DNA from: Liopterus haemorrhoidalis
Taxonomy: Eukaryota > Arthropoda > Insecta > Coleoptera > Dytiscidae
Assembly (NCBI GenBank): GCA_963971575.1
Contig: OZ020616.1
Coordinates: 59,006,907-59,070,906 of the forward strand
DNA length: 64,000 nucleotides
Reading direction: 5' to 3'
Shown: positions 10,340 through 21,420 of the stretch, in pieces
Layout of the letters: every line of letters begins with the position of its first letter
How positions within the stretch are numbered: position 1 is the first letter of the stretch
Program-made: the position numbers and the translations under genes
Notes under the pieces: generated by a model
The model's input: only the letters and a program-made list of their open reading frames with translations
Told to the model about the DNA's origin: nothing
The model's database searches: none

Positions 10340-10820
10340 TATTGCAAATATCACTTGAATTCTTATTTCTTACAATTCTCCTTCTTAAGTTTTCAACCCA
10401 CAGGTTGGTTGCACGTCTTCGTATAGGACACCTCCTTCAGGGTGAAGAGCATCCTATTTGTGAGACGTGTAACACTGATTTGTTTGTGTTACACATTTTA
10501 ACCCAGTGTTTACAGATCGAGGATCTTGATGTATCCCTATTCTGTCAACCACAAGGAGGAAACCGCCATCACACGCCGTACCAGTGTTGGTAGAACTTCT
10601 TCGAGGTGAAAAGTCTTCTATTTGTGAGACGTGTAACACTGATTTGCCTGTGTTACACATTTTAACCCAGTGTTTACAGATCGAGGAGATCCATGTTGCC
10701 CTATTCTGTTAACCACAAGGAGGAAACCGCCATCACACGCCGTACCAATGTTGGTAGATCTTCTTCGAGGTGAAAAGTCTTCTATTTGTGAGACGTGTAA
10801 CACAAATTTGTCTGTGTTCA
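10340..10820 (+). pseudogene. Tandemly triplicated LINE RNase H / zinc-knuckle fragment
   Basis: The first unit encodes RLRIGHLLQGEEHPICETCN ... VLHILTQC. This matches the end of the RNase H domain plus C-terminal zinc-binding segment of Jockey/I-type LINE polyproteins (LRIGHT ... P.C..C ... HIL..C). The segment from about 10440 then repeats with a ~164-bp period at about 10605 and 10770, so there are two and a half units, each repeating ATTTGTGAGACGTGTAACAC and AACCACAAGGAGGAAACCGC. The amplification happened after the LINE died, because the joins break the frame. Confidence 0.75.
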
Positions 10821-10934
10821 CAGTTTCTTAGGTGGTCTATTGTTTATTGTTCTTCTCTCCATATTTTCTTCGTTTCTTCCATCTAATAATTGTTTGCCCT
10901 CTCCTCGTTGCCACATCTGAATCTTACGATTACC

Positions 10935-11996
10935 TTCCGAATTAATTTATTCATCAAAGTATGCACCCGTATTGTCTATACACTTTTACCATTTAAGCTG
11001 CTGTTCAGGCCAATGAGTCAATGAATTCATGGAAGGCAAGTTTTACAGCATTGTCGGCATTAAATTGTTTTCCTATTAAAAAGTTATCCAAATTGCGAAA
11101 GGAGTGGTAGTCAGTGGGGGCTAGATCTGGTGAGTATGGAGGATGATAAAGAAGTTCCAACTCCAATGTAGTTTTGCCACATTTTTGCAGTGTGTGGTCT
11201 AGCGTTATCATACAATAAGATAGGAGTCGATCTGTTGACCAATCTAGGCTGTTTTTCTTTAAGTTTTTGCATCATTTCGTCCAGTTGGTTGCAGTATATC
11301 GATCGATGAACCAGTTTTTTTTTTTTTTTTTTGTTTTTAAGTTACTTGTATGAAATTGGGCGAGCCAATTTGATTTACAGAACAATTCTGTAACTCAGTT
11401 ACTATGATAATTGTAACTAAATTTGTCTCTATGAGCAAGGTCAGTTACTATCATGAATGAAAGTCATTATACTTTTTTATAATATTTTATCTTTTAGTAA
11501 CGATAGTACACAGTAAATTTTTACAGAGTCGATCTGTTGACCAATCTATGCTGTTTTTCTTTAACTTTTTGCATCATTACGTCCAGTTGGTTGCAATATA
11601 TTTCTGCTGTGATCGATGAGCCAGGTTTTTTTTCAGTTTTTAAGTTACCTATACGAAACTTAGCGAACCAATTTGATATTGTCTGCTGCGTAGTAACACT
11701 AGAGCCAAATACACTATTAATGTTTCGCGCGGTCTGCGATGCGGTAGTTCCACGTAAGAACTCATACTTCATAATAGTTCGAATTTCCGACTGTTTCATT
11801 TTCAACAAAATTACTTTTAAAAAAAATGTTTATATTTTTTAGAGCATTCAATGATTTCTTTAAACAGGCGAAATGTGTAACTTTCCAACAAAAAAAAAAA
11901 AAAAAACGGAACGGTAAAATATTAAACCAATGTCAAATAATAATCTGTTAAAGTTGGCAATATTATTGACTACAAAATTCATCCCTGACGACCTGA
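10935..11996 (-). pseudogene. mariner (family 2) with internal duplication
   Basis: The minus strand encodes a mariner transposase in pieces. The N-terminal helix-turn-helix (MKQSEIRTIMKYEFLRG ... TTQQTISNWF) is at 11521-11808. The catalytic tail (LLYHPPYSPDLAPTDYH, with the third aspartate) is at 11005-11211. The segment at 11222-11373 repeats 11525-11675, with about 150 bp of unrelated sequence between, so the interior has been duplicated or filled by a second insertion. The first catalytic aspartate region is absent. The 5' TIR is near 11975-11996 (CATCCCTGACGACCTG). A sister copy is at 29256-29998. Confidence 0.85.
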
Positions 11997-12477
11997 TAGA
12001 ATTTTGTATTCTGTTATACTCTTCTTGTAACTGCACTTTTTTGTCTCTTTCGAAAATTTATCGAAATAAAGTTGTTAGTTTAAAATTATTTAATCACTGC
12101 ACATAAACAGCACTGTCACAGAGCGACACTGACGTATTGTACGTGGCGGATGTGCTCTCGAAACTGCAATGTACCCATTTTTTGTTTTTATTTTGAACAG
12201 TTTTTGTTGTTTCTAACAAAGATGAAATCATATGAAGTGAAATCTTGGGCAATCCATTATTTCCAGTTGAAGTGGTGTAATCTGTCATGTGTTTGGTTGT
12301 GAGCTAGTCAGTAGCCAGCCCGCGTCACCCGATAAATAGCTAATGTTCTTCAGGCAGTGACAGTCCGTGACGAATCACCGGCCACATAATGACCTACAAT
12401 GTGTCATTTCATATGATGGAATCAAACTACTCGTATGTTAACATTGTCAATGTGTCAACGGTGAAAAAATGGATATA
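11997..12477. other. No recognisable feature
   Basis: Includes a 64-codon minus-strand frame at 12094-12288 with no recognisable domain. I see nothing else. Confidence 0.45.
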
Positions 12478-13976
12478 CGGGTGTATTCTGTAAGAAATGC
12501 GTTAAAATTAGCGTCAGGTTAATATTTTTATTTTAACTCCATGTCTAACGTCATTATCCAAAAATGCTATTCTGTAAGAACATTTGTTAAGGTAAGCGTT
12601 AATACAATATTTGTTAACGCGAGGCACTAACTCACCCTGTAGAGAGGCTAATATTAACTGCACGCGCATGCGCTGTTATTGAATTTTAAAAGGAGTATTT
12701 ATTTAGTCAAATGCCAAGAGAATCTTAACCTAATATTTCGGTGTCGAATTAAATATTCAGTGGCGAAATTTATTTTAAAAATGGAACAGAAATGTTTGGT
12801 CCTGTGATACTCATAACTGGTTTCCACAGTGTATTAAATAAAAATATAATTTATTCAACTTTTATTTAGTCAATTTATATACTACCCAGCAAACATTTTT
12901 ATACGGGCCAGTACTGGTAAAGCACATACTCCCCGGCATTGGAAGTAATGGGCCAGTACCCCGGTGTCCCCGTGGCCGTAACTGGCCCATTGATGTATCA
13001 GTTGCCGGCCCAGCAACGGTAAAGTGCAAAATAATCGCATTAGTTGCAAGATTTATTTCTGATGGTTTTAAGTAAAAAGTATGAGTGAAGAAGAGTGCTT
13101 ATAAAATGCTGGTAAAGTACTTCGTATAGGCGGAATGCGAAATACAAATGTGAAGTACATTATTAATACTGGCGTTGCACTTACTTTTGGTGCCAGTAAT
13201 TTACCAGCATAAAAGCAGTTTGCCGGCATTCGGCCGTTAGTTGAATGTTTGCTGGGTACATTGTATTATAACAGTTAATCTAATTTTTGAATAAAATGTG
13301 AATTATATGTTCATTCTATTTTTAAAAAGGTGTTCGGTGATATTAATTAATAAATAATTAATTGATTTATTACGCTATTTCTACCCTGGAATAACATTGT
13401 TGTGATCGTCATTATCAATCTCATCAATTGTTTCTTCAAATAATACACCATTAAAATGTACTGCGATATTTTGAAACACGACGGAGGCATAAGTGAAGTT
13501 TTGTAGCTTTCAGATGATTATAATTTTAAGTTCTGTATCTCAACAAAAACCAAAACTGCTCTTCAATACTCCATTTACTTCCTTTCTATACAATTACTTT
13601 AACTTGCGTCTGGGTTACTTGTATAACAAAAATTATGAAGCGTCATTCTTATCTCTACTGTAAAGAATTCACTTTAAAAATTAATAGAAAGTTTAATATT
13701 CCTACAGTCTTCTGTTTTATTCATTTTTTTTTAAATATCATGACCTTTTCCTAAATAGGATCATTTTTGCAAACTAAACACCAGCGTTAACTTTTAAAGC
13801 CACCGTTTTAGTAGGCGCTTATTGTAGAACGTTAACTGGCTATTTTAACGCCGCCGCGCTATAATTTTAACACATATATGTTTATCGAATAGCATTTACG
13901 TTAAAAATGGTGTTAAAAAAATTAACGTCAGTTTCTGACGCTAAGATTTTAACATCATGCTTAGAGAATAGACCCG
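12478..13976 (-). mobile_element. 1.1-kb TIR element, copy 2 (inverted)
   Basis: Reverse-complement copy of 5260-6394. The ends read CGGGTGTATTCTGTAAGAAA at the left and ACCCG at the right, with ATA on both flanks, a possible 3-bp duplication. It is longer than copy 1 because a 372-bp element lies at 12885-13256. It matches copy 1 closely apart from small indels. Confidence 0.85.
12885..13256. mobile_element. 372-bp CCCAGCAAACATT-TIR element, copy 1
   Basis: Terminal inverted repeats CCCAGCAAACATT/AATGTTTGCTGGG. Comparing with the empty site in copy 1 of the host element (5980-6000, ATGTAGTATATAAATT in the other orientation) shows a TA duplication. It contains subterminal GGGCCAGTA motifs. 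A second copy of exactly the same length at 34001-34372 differs at only a few bases. No coding sequence; superfamily unknown. Confidence 0.9.
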
Positions 13977-14507
13977 ATAGAGACCTAAAATATCACTGAA
14001 TTGTAAACTAGAAAGATACCTGGAAAGAATATTCATAAAAAATATTGAAAAAAGATTTGTGCAAATGAAGCTAAAGCCTAGTTTATAATGGATACATAGG
14101 GATATGCGATACTGAGAGTATCTTGTAGTTATTAAATCCGTGTTCGTTTTTTTGCTGCGAATATGTTTGTTATGAAGTCCCATAAGCCAGTGTTGTGGCC
14201 TGTAATTAAATACAACATTGAAAGCGGCCCCATTGTACTCGAACACAAATAATCAGGCCTGCATGTAATAGAGTAGAAACCACATATTGACAAAACAATA
14301 TGCATTTCACGAAATCAACAGTCCTTTATAAAGCCACTCGACTGAAATTGATTCATTGCACATTTAAGAGCCAAACAAATATACAGAGGTTCATATACGA
14401 CATTCAAATACCAAATAATACAACACACAAAAATTATAATCACGACAAATATATTACGACTTATAAAGAGGCGATTCTACAAGTTTAAACTAGAGCACTG
14501 ATACAGG
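13977..14507. other. No recognisable feature
   Basis: Frames at 13941-14246 (minus) and 14300-14488 (plus) have no recognisable domains. The first overlaps the transposon end, so I do not call either. Confidence 0.45.
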
Positions 14508-14509
14508 TA

Positions 14510-15325
14510 TAGGGGAAAAATTTTAAGATCGTAGCGCCACGCGGATTTTTTTGAAACCATTCTAAATCAGATACCACTTGACATTTACTAGTAAATAATA
14601 GCGAAAAGTGTATCAAACAACGACAAAAAATAAATAATTGTTTGGGATTCTCTGATTTTGCGAAGTGACATTACTTGTAAACATCTAAAATACTATATTT
14701 TGTGATCTGGTTTTAAGTTATGGCGGTTTTCCATTGTCGATTATTTTAACTATATTGGGGGAAATAATAATTCCCGTGTTGTTTACCAAGGGGTAGAAAT
14801 CTACAATGCTGGGCATATAATATTGTGTGGAGTCACTGAAAAAAACAGAGAGTTCATAAAGATTTATGCATTAGGCCTACAAACTTGTGCATTACAACCC
14901 ACACACAATAACAGGAATTTTCAAGATATGCGATAATAAATACAAAATTGAAAATATTTTTTGTAGTCACTATCATTAAAATGTAATGAGCAAACTTTGA
15001 TACAAGGGCTCACTTTTTTTCCAATTTTTAAATTGTTTATCTAAACATCGCGACGATTCCTAACCTCTTGCTTTCCCAATTTTGTTTCGAACCATACGGT
15101 GTCTGATATTAGTGGAAACAAATGAAACGATATTTCCGGGTTTCTTCTTTTCAATGAATTGCACATAGGCACACAACAATATGTATTATACATTTTTCAA
15201 TAATTATAATAAAACTTTAAAAACAAACTTCATACAAAACCAATACACAAAACGAAATGTTATATGATGTACACAAGTTCATGAAACGCTCACCAGATGG
15301 TAGGGTGCTTAGCTGCAAATCCCTA
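14510..15325. mobile_element. 816-bp TAGGG-ended MITE, copy 1
   Basis: Begins TAGGGGAAAAATTTTAAGAT and ends AAATCCCTA, with TA on both flanks. It is nearly identical to 38012-38829. Only the last ~7 bases form an inverted repeat, so the true ends are inferred from the shared boundary of the two copies. No coding sequence. A Tc1 transposon lies 15 bp beyond its right end. Confidence 0.75.
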
Positions 15326-15340
15326 TAAAGGAATTAAATA

Positions 15341-16627
15341 CACTACCGCTCAAAAGTTTGGAAGCAGTTAATTTTTTTTCGAAATAATGTCAATATATAT
15401 TGATGAAATCGATTTTTATAATAAATTTTTTTCATTTTTAACAAGTCAATATACTTTTATATGTTTTTAATCCAATTTGTACGATATAACTACTTTTATT
15501 TATGTTTAAAGATAGTGGACGCTCTGCAAAAGGGGTTCATTTTCCATTAAAAATGCAACAAGAAACTAACAGTAATCAAGACAGGAAACGTAGTGGGAGA
15601 CCCAAAATTACAACAAAAACCGAAGATCAATTTATAAAAGTAACATCAAAGCGAAATCGTCTCCTCCAGCCTCCCAAATTGCAGCGAAATTAAATTAAAT
15701 TCGTCCAAGTAAAGTGTCAGTTTCAACAGTTAAAAGACGACTGTACTCTGCCGGTCTCCGAGGATGTGTAGCAGCTAAAAAACCGAAATTAACAAAACAA
15801 CATAAAAAAAAACAGGTTGGTTTGGACTAAAACTCATAGAGATTGGACACTTGAAGAATGGTAAAATGTACTCTGGACGGACGAATCCAAATTTAAAATT
15901 TTCGGTTCTAACAGAAGAGTTTTTGTCCGACGATCTAAGAACGAAAGGGCTTTGCCAGAGTGTACAGTGCCAACAATTAAACATGGTGGAGGTAACGTAA
16001 TGTTTTGGGGATGTTTCGGGAATAATAAGCCAGGAAAATTAGTAAAAATAGATGGCAAACTTAACAAAAAAGGATATTTACAAATTTTGCAAGATCACGC
16101 TTTGCCTTCTGGAAATGAACTTATTGGACCAAATTTCATATTTCAATAGGATAATGATCCGAAACATGCATCAAAATTGTGTATGTCCTATTTGAATGAG
16201 AAAAAAACAAGAAAAACTTATAGAAATTATGGTATGGCCATCCCAATCACCTGCTTTGTCACCAATTGAGCTAGTTTGGGACGAGTTGGATAGAAGAGTT
16301 AAAAGTAGATCTCCAAGTAGTGCTACACAGATGTGGGAGTATCTGCATACAGAATGGTACTTATTAGATAGCGAATATTTTGCTAAATTAATAAATAGAA
16401 TGCCCCAAATTTGCGCAGCTGTGATTAAAAATAAAGGTGGACAATTTGATGAATCAAAAATATAAATAAAGCTTTTGTGTAATTAAGACAATATTGACAG
16501 ATTATAGTTGGTAAAAGTTTAATTTAATGTAATTGTTAATTATATTGTGAATAAAGGTTTGAAATTATTTTTTCTGTATGTTCTTTTAACAAAAACTCGA
16601 CTGCTTCCAAACTTTTGAGCGGTAGTG
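15341..16627 (+). mobile_element. Tc1-like transposon, 1287 bp
   Basis: Perfect ~28-bp terminal inverted repeats starting CACTACCGCTCAAAAGTTTG, flanked by TA on both sides (15339-15340, 16628-16629). This is the standard Tc1 layout and length. It contains a decayed transposase (15502-16465). Confidence 0.95.
15502..16465 (+). pseudogene. Tc1 transposase, inactivated
   Basis: This would be the DNA-cutting and -joining enzyme of the surrounding Tc1 element. Visible in order are: an N-terminal HTH piece ending in the GRPK AT-hook-like motif (15502-15693); VSTVKRRL of the second HTH; the first catalytic aspartate in WTDESKF (~15870); GGGNVMFWGCF; the second in DNDPKHAS (~16150); and the glutamate in ALSPIELVWDEL (~16255). 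Inactivating changes are frameshifts after the first HTH, in-frame stops near 15864 and at 16147 (directly before DNDPKH), and a -1 shift in the A-run at ~16201. All DDE residues survive, so decay is fairly recent. Confidence 0.92.
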
Positions 16628-17595
16628 TAGGTACTCTAATAAATAAAGGTAGACAGTAATATACCAGCAATTGACGAGCAAATAATACGGAATAATTTTT
16701 TTTTTTTGTAACATAATGTAGAATCATAATGTTCCATGTATGGCACAAACCCTATATTCATAAAAATAATAATTAATATTTTAAATATATTTTTTTAATT
16801 AATTTTTCCATCAATAAGAACCAATTGCTAATGCCCATGAATTATTTCAACTAAAAATAAAAATTCATGCAGTAAAGGGTTAACTACAAATTTCATCCTT
16901 GATGACCTGCTATTTTTAGCACATTTTTAATTCCTCTCGTAGGCTTCCGTACGAGAGGAATTTTTGTTCAGATAGTGATTTTGGAGAATATTGCAGTTTT
17001 TGTGTTTTTTCAAAATTAATAATTATAATATATATTAATAATGTTTAAATTATGGCTAATAAAATATAAATAAATCGTTAAAATTATTGATTTATTTAAA
17101 AATATCGTTCGTAAAATAAAATTCAGTTACTCGTTCGTTTGAAATTTATTTTAGATGAGAATAAAATGCATTCGTAGATTGCTGTCGTTAGATTTTTTGT
17201 ATGTTTTTGTGGTATATTTAAGAGATGTGCACGTATATGATATAAAGTGAAGAAATCCCTGAAGAATTGGCTTGGTAATATCAAAAACAACCATCTCCCC
17301 GACTGACATTTCGCATACAAAACACTAGGTTTATCTCGCATCCACGTGGCATCCTCTGTTGCATATAAGAAAATGTCCTGAACAAAAGCTTTAGCTTCCA
17401 CAAATAAAAATATCTCCGGGAAAAATATGAGAGAATTTGCGAACTGCATATGCGAGATTTCATTATGACATTTTATTTAAAACTATATTAAATTCACAAA
17501 ATAAAACATTCTTTTAAAAAACTAACAATTTAGAAAAGAAAATCGAAGAACAGAAATTTTGGAAAGCTTTTGATAATTATGGAAAGTGCTATCCA
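16628..17595. other. Unassigned; contains a solo mariner TIR and a perfect hairpin
   Basis: 16885-16915 (CATCCTTGATGACCTG) matches the TIR region of the family-2 mariner without any body. At 16929-16962 13-bp perfect arms (AATTCCTCTCGTA) flank an 8-nt loop. Minus-strand frames at 17123-17463 (up to 108 codons) overlap each other in two frames and show no domain I know. Confidence 0.45.
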
Positions 17596-18418
17596 ACTAT
17601 GTTCTATTTCAAAGTAGAAATATGTGTGTAAGAAGATAGGAGCTGTTTGTCCTTGCTTCGGATTGGTTTAGATCGTCATCCCTATTACACTGTTAGAATA
17701 TTGTTTTTAGTCCAAATTGACAGATGTTCAGTGTCGTACATTGGAAATATATATTATTTAATTTTTTTCATATATTGTTATTATTTACATATTTAGACTT
17801 TTATTTATATTCTTGGCGTAGATTTTATGGAGAAAATCCTCCATGTAATTTGTTTTTACGCAGTTATATATTTTTTAGGTTACCTAACATATAAATATTT
17901 TTTGACACTTGACAATTAACAGATCAAGAGAGAGGAGTAATGTGAGGCCAAAAGACAGCCCAGCTGATTGTGCCCAAAGAAGAAGTTATTGATATAATTT
18001 TTAGACCTTCATATATACATATATTTTTAATTTTTATTTACAATAATTATTTAAATAAGAAACTTTTGCTCTGAAGATATATTGTTTGTTTTATTGCTTT
18101 GTTTAACCTCTTTTAGCCAAATCTCTTTTTATATATAGTATAATTTTTAAAATTAATATTTTTTTAACTTTTTCAAATTTCCCATTAAACTGAATTTATG
18201 TCGTATAAATAACGTAAGTGTATTATCTGCCTTGTTTATTTCAATATCTTATTAACCTTTTATATATTTAAAAAAAAATCACTTGCTAACCCAGTTGCTA
18301 CGCTCATGCGCTAGTTGTAACTTATTTTAAATTTCCCGCTATACTGTATTTGATCAGTGTAAATCGTACTCGGATCGCAGCGCTATCTACTTTTTTCTAC
18401 TTTGAAATAGACCATAGT
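17596..18418. mobile_element. Putative ~0.8-kb TIR element
   Basis: ACTATGTTCTATTTCAAAGT at the left end is mirrored by CTACTTTGAAATAGACCATA at the right, an imperfect inverted repeat of about 25 bp. No target duplication is clear and nothing coding is recognised inside. It could be a MITE. Confidence 0.5.
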
Positions 18419-18837
18419 GTTAAAATTTACATTTCTCATCTAAAACTGTGCTATATATCGCATAATTATTTTTGTAATTTGTAATATAATAATTTAAAAA
18501 TACATTTTAAAGTGTTGATTGAATATTTTAAGTCTTTATTTAATTTTAACATTCCAGTAGGTTTATGAGGTTTCGATTGAAATAAAGTTGACTTTTATAG
18601 CTTCCTATCTTTCAGTATTTCAGTAGTTCTTGCAGCTGCTTCACTTCCTACATGACTTTCATTTTTCAGAAAACCACTGAAAGCACCGTGAAATATATTC
18701 GATAATTGTTCGAAATACATTCGTTTTAATATCGAACTATAATGGATATTCTGATGGATTTCATTTCCTCAATTCAAAAATAACGGTTATTGCATTTTTA
18801 TATTCTACAGTTAAATGGTTTCAGTTTAATTTGATAC

Positions 18838-18905
18838 CCAATAAAAAAATTGATGTGAAGTGTGAATTTTCAGGGTTTTGTATGTATTTAATAAGTGTAA
18901 GAAGC
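18838..18905 (-). mobile_element. HINE-like element, 3' terminus fragment
   Basis: AAATTGATGTGAAGTGTGAA and CAGGGTTTTGTATGTATTTA match the 3' end of the HINE-like family. The palindrome is partly deleted. It lies next to the hAT element at 18935. Confidence 0.6.
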
Positions 18906-18934
18906 CAACATAATGTTGGATGTCTAGGAATATT

Positions 18935-19748
18935 TAGGGTTACCATACGTCCCGGTTCGACCGGGACAGTCCCGGTTTTAAGAACTTGTCTCGGCGTCCC
19001 GGCCGGTTGTTAAAAATTTCCCGGTTTTTCCATATTTTATATATATGCATGCATGGAACGATGTTGAAAAAACTATGCAATTACTTAATTCCAAATTTAC
19101 GACCAAAACACCGATCATTAACTGTGATACTCTATTTGACGAAGTTGTATATGCTAAACAGTTTTATAACGACACTGACCACAATAATTTGTGGCGGGAA
19201 AAGGGTACAAGTAGCGAGGAGAAATGGGTACAATTGTTTAAAAAATTTTCAGACAAAAATATTTCTGTTAACAATTTGCAGAAAATTGTCGAATTTATTT
19301 TCTGTTTGCCTGGTACTTCAGCACCAATTGAACGATTATTTTCAGAAATGAAGAATATATGGTCACCTGAAAGAAATCGTTTACTTGAATGTAACGTCGG
19401 TGCATTATTATTTTGTAAAACTAACATAGATTTAAAATGTTCTGAATTTTATGATTATATTAAAAATGATGAAAACTTAAAAAAAATTACAATCTGCCGA
19501 TAAATATTCTTATACAAATAAATAATATACACAGTGCAACTATGTAAGTCAAAATTTATAATTTTATAATATGTATTTTTGTGATTTTTTGATATACGTT
19601 TAATTTTGTAATTCTCAAGATTTAATATTAATCATTTGTAATAGAAAAATATTGATAAGTACATCAATCAATAAAGTATAAAAAATGAGAAAAAAAAATA
19701 TTTGGGGGGGGGGTCCCGGTTTGGCGCACAAAAAATATGGTAACCCTA
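18935..19748 (+). mobile_element. hAT transposon, internally deleted (814 bp)
   Basis: TIRs TAGGGTTACCATA / TATGGTAACCCTA with a perfect 8-bp target duplication GGAATATT at 18927-18934 and 19749-19756. Both are defining hAT traits. Full hAT elements are several kb, so most of the transposase has been lost, leaving its 3' part (19045-19503). Confidence 0.93.
19045..19503 (+). pseudogene. hAT transposase C-terminal fragment
   Basis: An open 152-codon frame encodes the hAT C-terminal dimerisation domain: LPGTSAPIERLFSEMKNIW followed by SPERNRL and a hydrophobic helix (VGALLFCKTNID). The style resembles ZNF862-like hAT proteins. The BED zinc finger and the catalytic DDE region that precede it in a full protein are absent, so it cannot transpose. 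The open frame suggests a young copy. Confidence 0.88.
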
Positions 19749-19756
19749 GGAATATT

Positions 19757-20560
19757 TGTTCTATAATCTCATCGAAATCAACAGTTTTTGATAATCATTT
19801 TTATTCGTTATTTGAGTACTAGGAGCTTTCATTTAATTTTTTTTTAATGTAGTTTTCCTCTTAGTTACGTATTACAAATTGAGATGAATTGAAGGCATTC
19901 GTTAAATATTATTTTACATTCCTTCGATTCAACCAAATATATTCGTTATTGGTTGATTTTATTTCTTGGATGTTGTGATAATTCTGCTTTAAGTAAATGT
20001 TTCTAGATTTTAATTTGGTTTGTACATTACATACGTAACCCCTCGTCATCCAGAAGGGATATCCCTTTGAAGGGCTACTCTATTTTTTAATCAAACTCCC
20101 CTCTTTTTTAATGATTATGTCGACGTAATGGTCATGAAATATATTTTAAAATTAAGATCTTCAAGCGACGCCAAAATTAATGGACTTGAAATTAAAATTA
20201 AAAATCATTATTCAAAATTTTAGCAGGTTGAAAAACTTTTTTTATTGGTTAGGTGAAGGGCTGTTTTTCTCCTTAACAGAGAATAACGTTATCAGATCGA
20301 CAAACTAATTTTTTACGCAGAAGTGTGGCAAAAAAGATGTTGCCAAGCTTAGTAGGGGGGAGGGGGTCTGCAGGGTTGGGTACAGTGACTGAATGTGCTG
20401 CGTGCTTTGGCAGTACCAATTATTTATAGTATTGCAGCGATTGTAATTGAGTGGAGGTAGCAGCAGAATACAGAAGGTATACCTCTTATCGGCGCTGCAC
20501 ACGTTTGCAGTTAAAAGCTTGCGAAGTGTACGTTTGATTACATATATTTTTGTATTTATA
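19757..20560. other. No recognisable feature
   Basis: AT-rich with a few GC-rich scraps. The 65-codon minus frame at 20305-20502 has no recognisable domain. Confidence 0.45.
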
Positions 20561-20569
20561 ATATTTCAT

Positions 20570-21190
20570 TATTTTTTATGGTGTTTTGTGTTTTATGTAC
20601 AAAAATAATCGTTTTTTATTCTAATACACTTTTTTGTATATATTTTCAATGTTAAGTAAATAATAAGTGAGATACTTCTTTTATAGGTAGCTCTCCTCAT
20701 AGCTCCCTAAATATATATTTTATTAAAAACTGCATTGGAAAGAAGAAAAAAAATCCTCGCACACATTTATGATGTAATAAATAAGTTTTGTCGTACATAG
20801 TTTTGCTGTTTAGTCAATAATAAGTGAAATATTTCAAGATTTTAGTTTGAATGTGTTTTCCCCGTAAGTCCTCCCGTAAGCCCTCGTAAGCCCCCCCCCC
20901 AAATATTCATCTAAAAGAAAAAAAATGCATAGAAATAAAAGTTTTGTTTTCATATTATAAACTATTTTTGTCATATAGGATTTTGCTGTTAAGCCAATAA
21001 TAAGTGAGATATATGTAGTTTTTACTTTTAGAGTGTCTCCCGTAACTCCACAAATATTCCTTCAATTGAAAAAATGCAACAAAAAAGATTTTTTACTATA
21101 AACAATTATTGTTATATAATTTTTTCTGTTAAGTCAACAATAAGGGATATATTTTAAGCTTTTTTAAGAAACAGTTTTAACCCCAAAACA
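20570..21190 (+). repeat. Degenerate tandem array, ~160-bp period
   Basis: The phrase CTGTTAAGYCAATAATAAGTGAGATAT (abbreviated GTCAATAATAAGTGAGATA) recurs near 20650, 20812, 20990 and 21128, each followed by a T-rich block and a CTCCCGTAAGTCCC-like block. The units are strongly diverged. Confidence 0.7.
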
Positions 21191-21235
21191 TCTCCCTAGA
21201 ATAAAATTTTTGAGATGCCTTATAGCCTATGTTCA

Positions 21236-21420
21236 AATCCTGATTTTACCCTATCATCAAATAGCGGAAAAATAAATCCAGCCATTTTTGAGTAAAACTT
21301 GGACGGACAGACAGACGGAAAGAGAGACAGGCAGACACACAGACAAAAAAATTATTGTTTACGGAAATTGTTTTATAATCATCTCAAACGTGTAGAAACC
21401 AAATATGAGGCCGAAAAATA
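21236..21420 (+). repeat. Repeat tail with imperfect (GACA)n
   Basis: TTTGAGTAAAACTTGGACGG leads into imperfect GACA/GGCA units. This is a second, separate family with a GTCY-type microsatellite, apparently appended to the array at 20570-21190. Confidence 0.55.

Noticed and set aside
13941..14246. 101-codon minus-strand frame
   Set aside because: Runs into the end of the TIR element at 12478-13976 and has no domain.
17123..17463. Overlapping 108- and 60-codon minus-strand frames
   Set aside because: No domain recognised, no repeat partner, two frames over the same DNA; likely chance.
18986..19351. 121-codon plus-strand frame
   Set aside because: Out of frame with, and overlapping, the hAT fragment at 19045-19503, which has clear domain matches.
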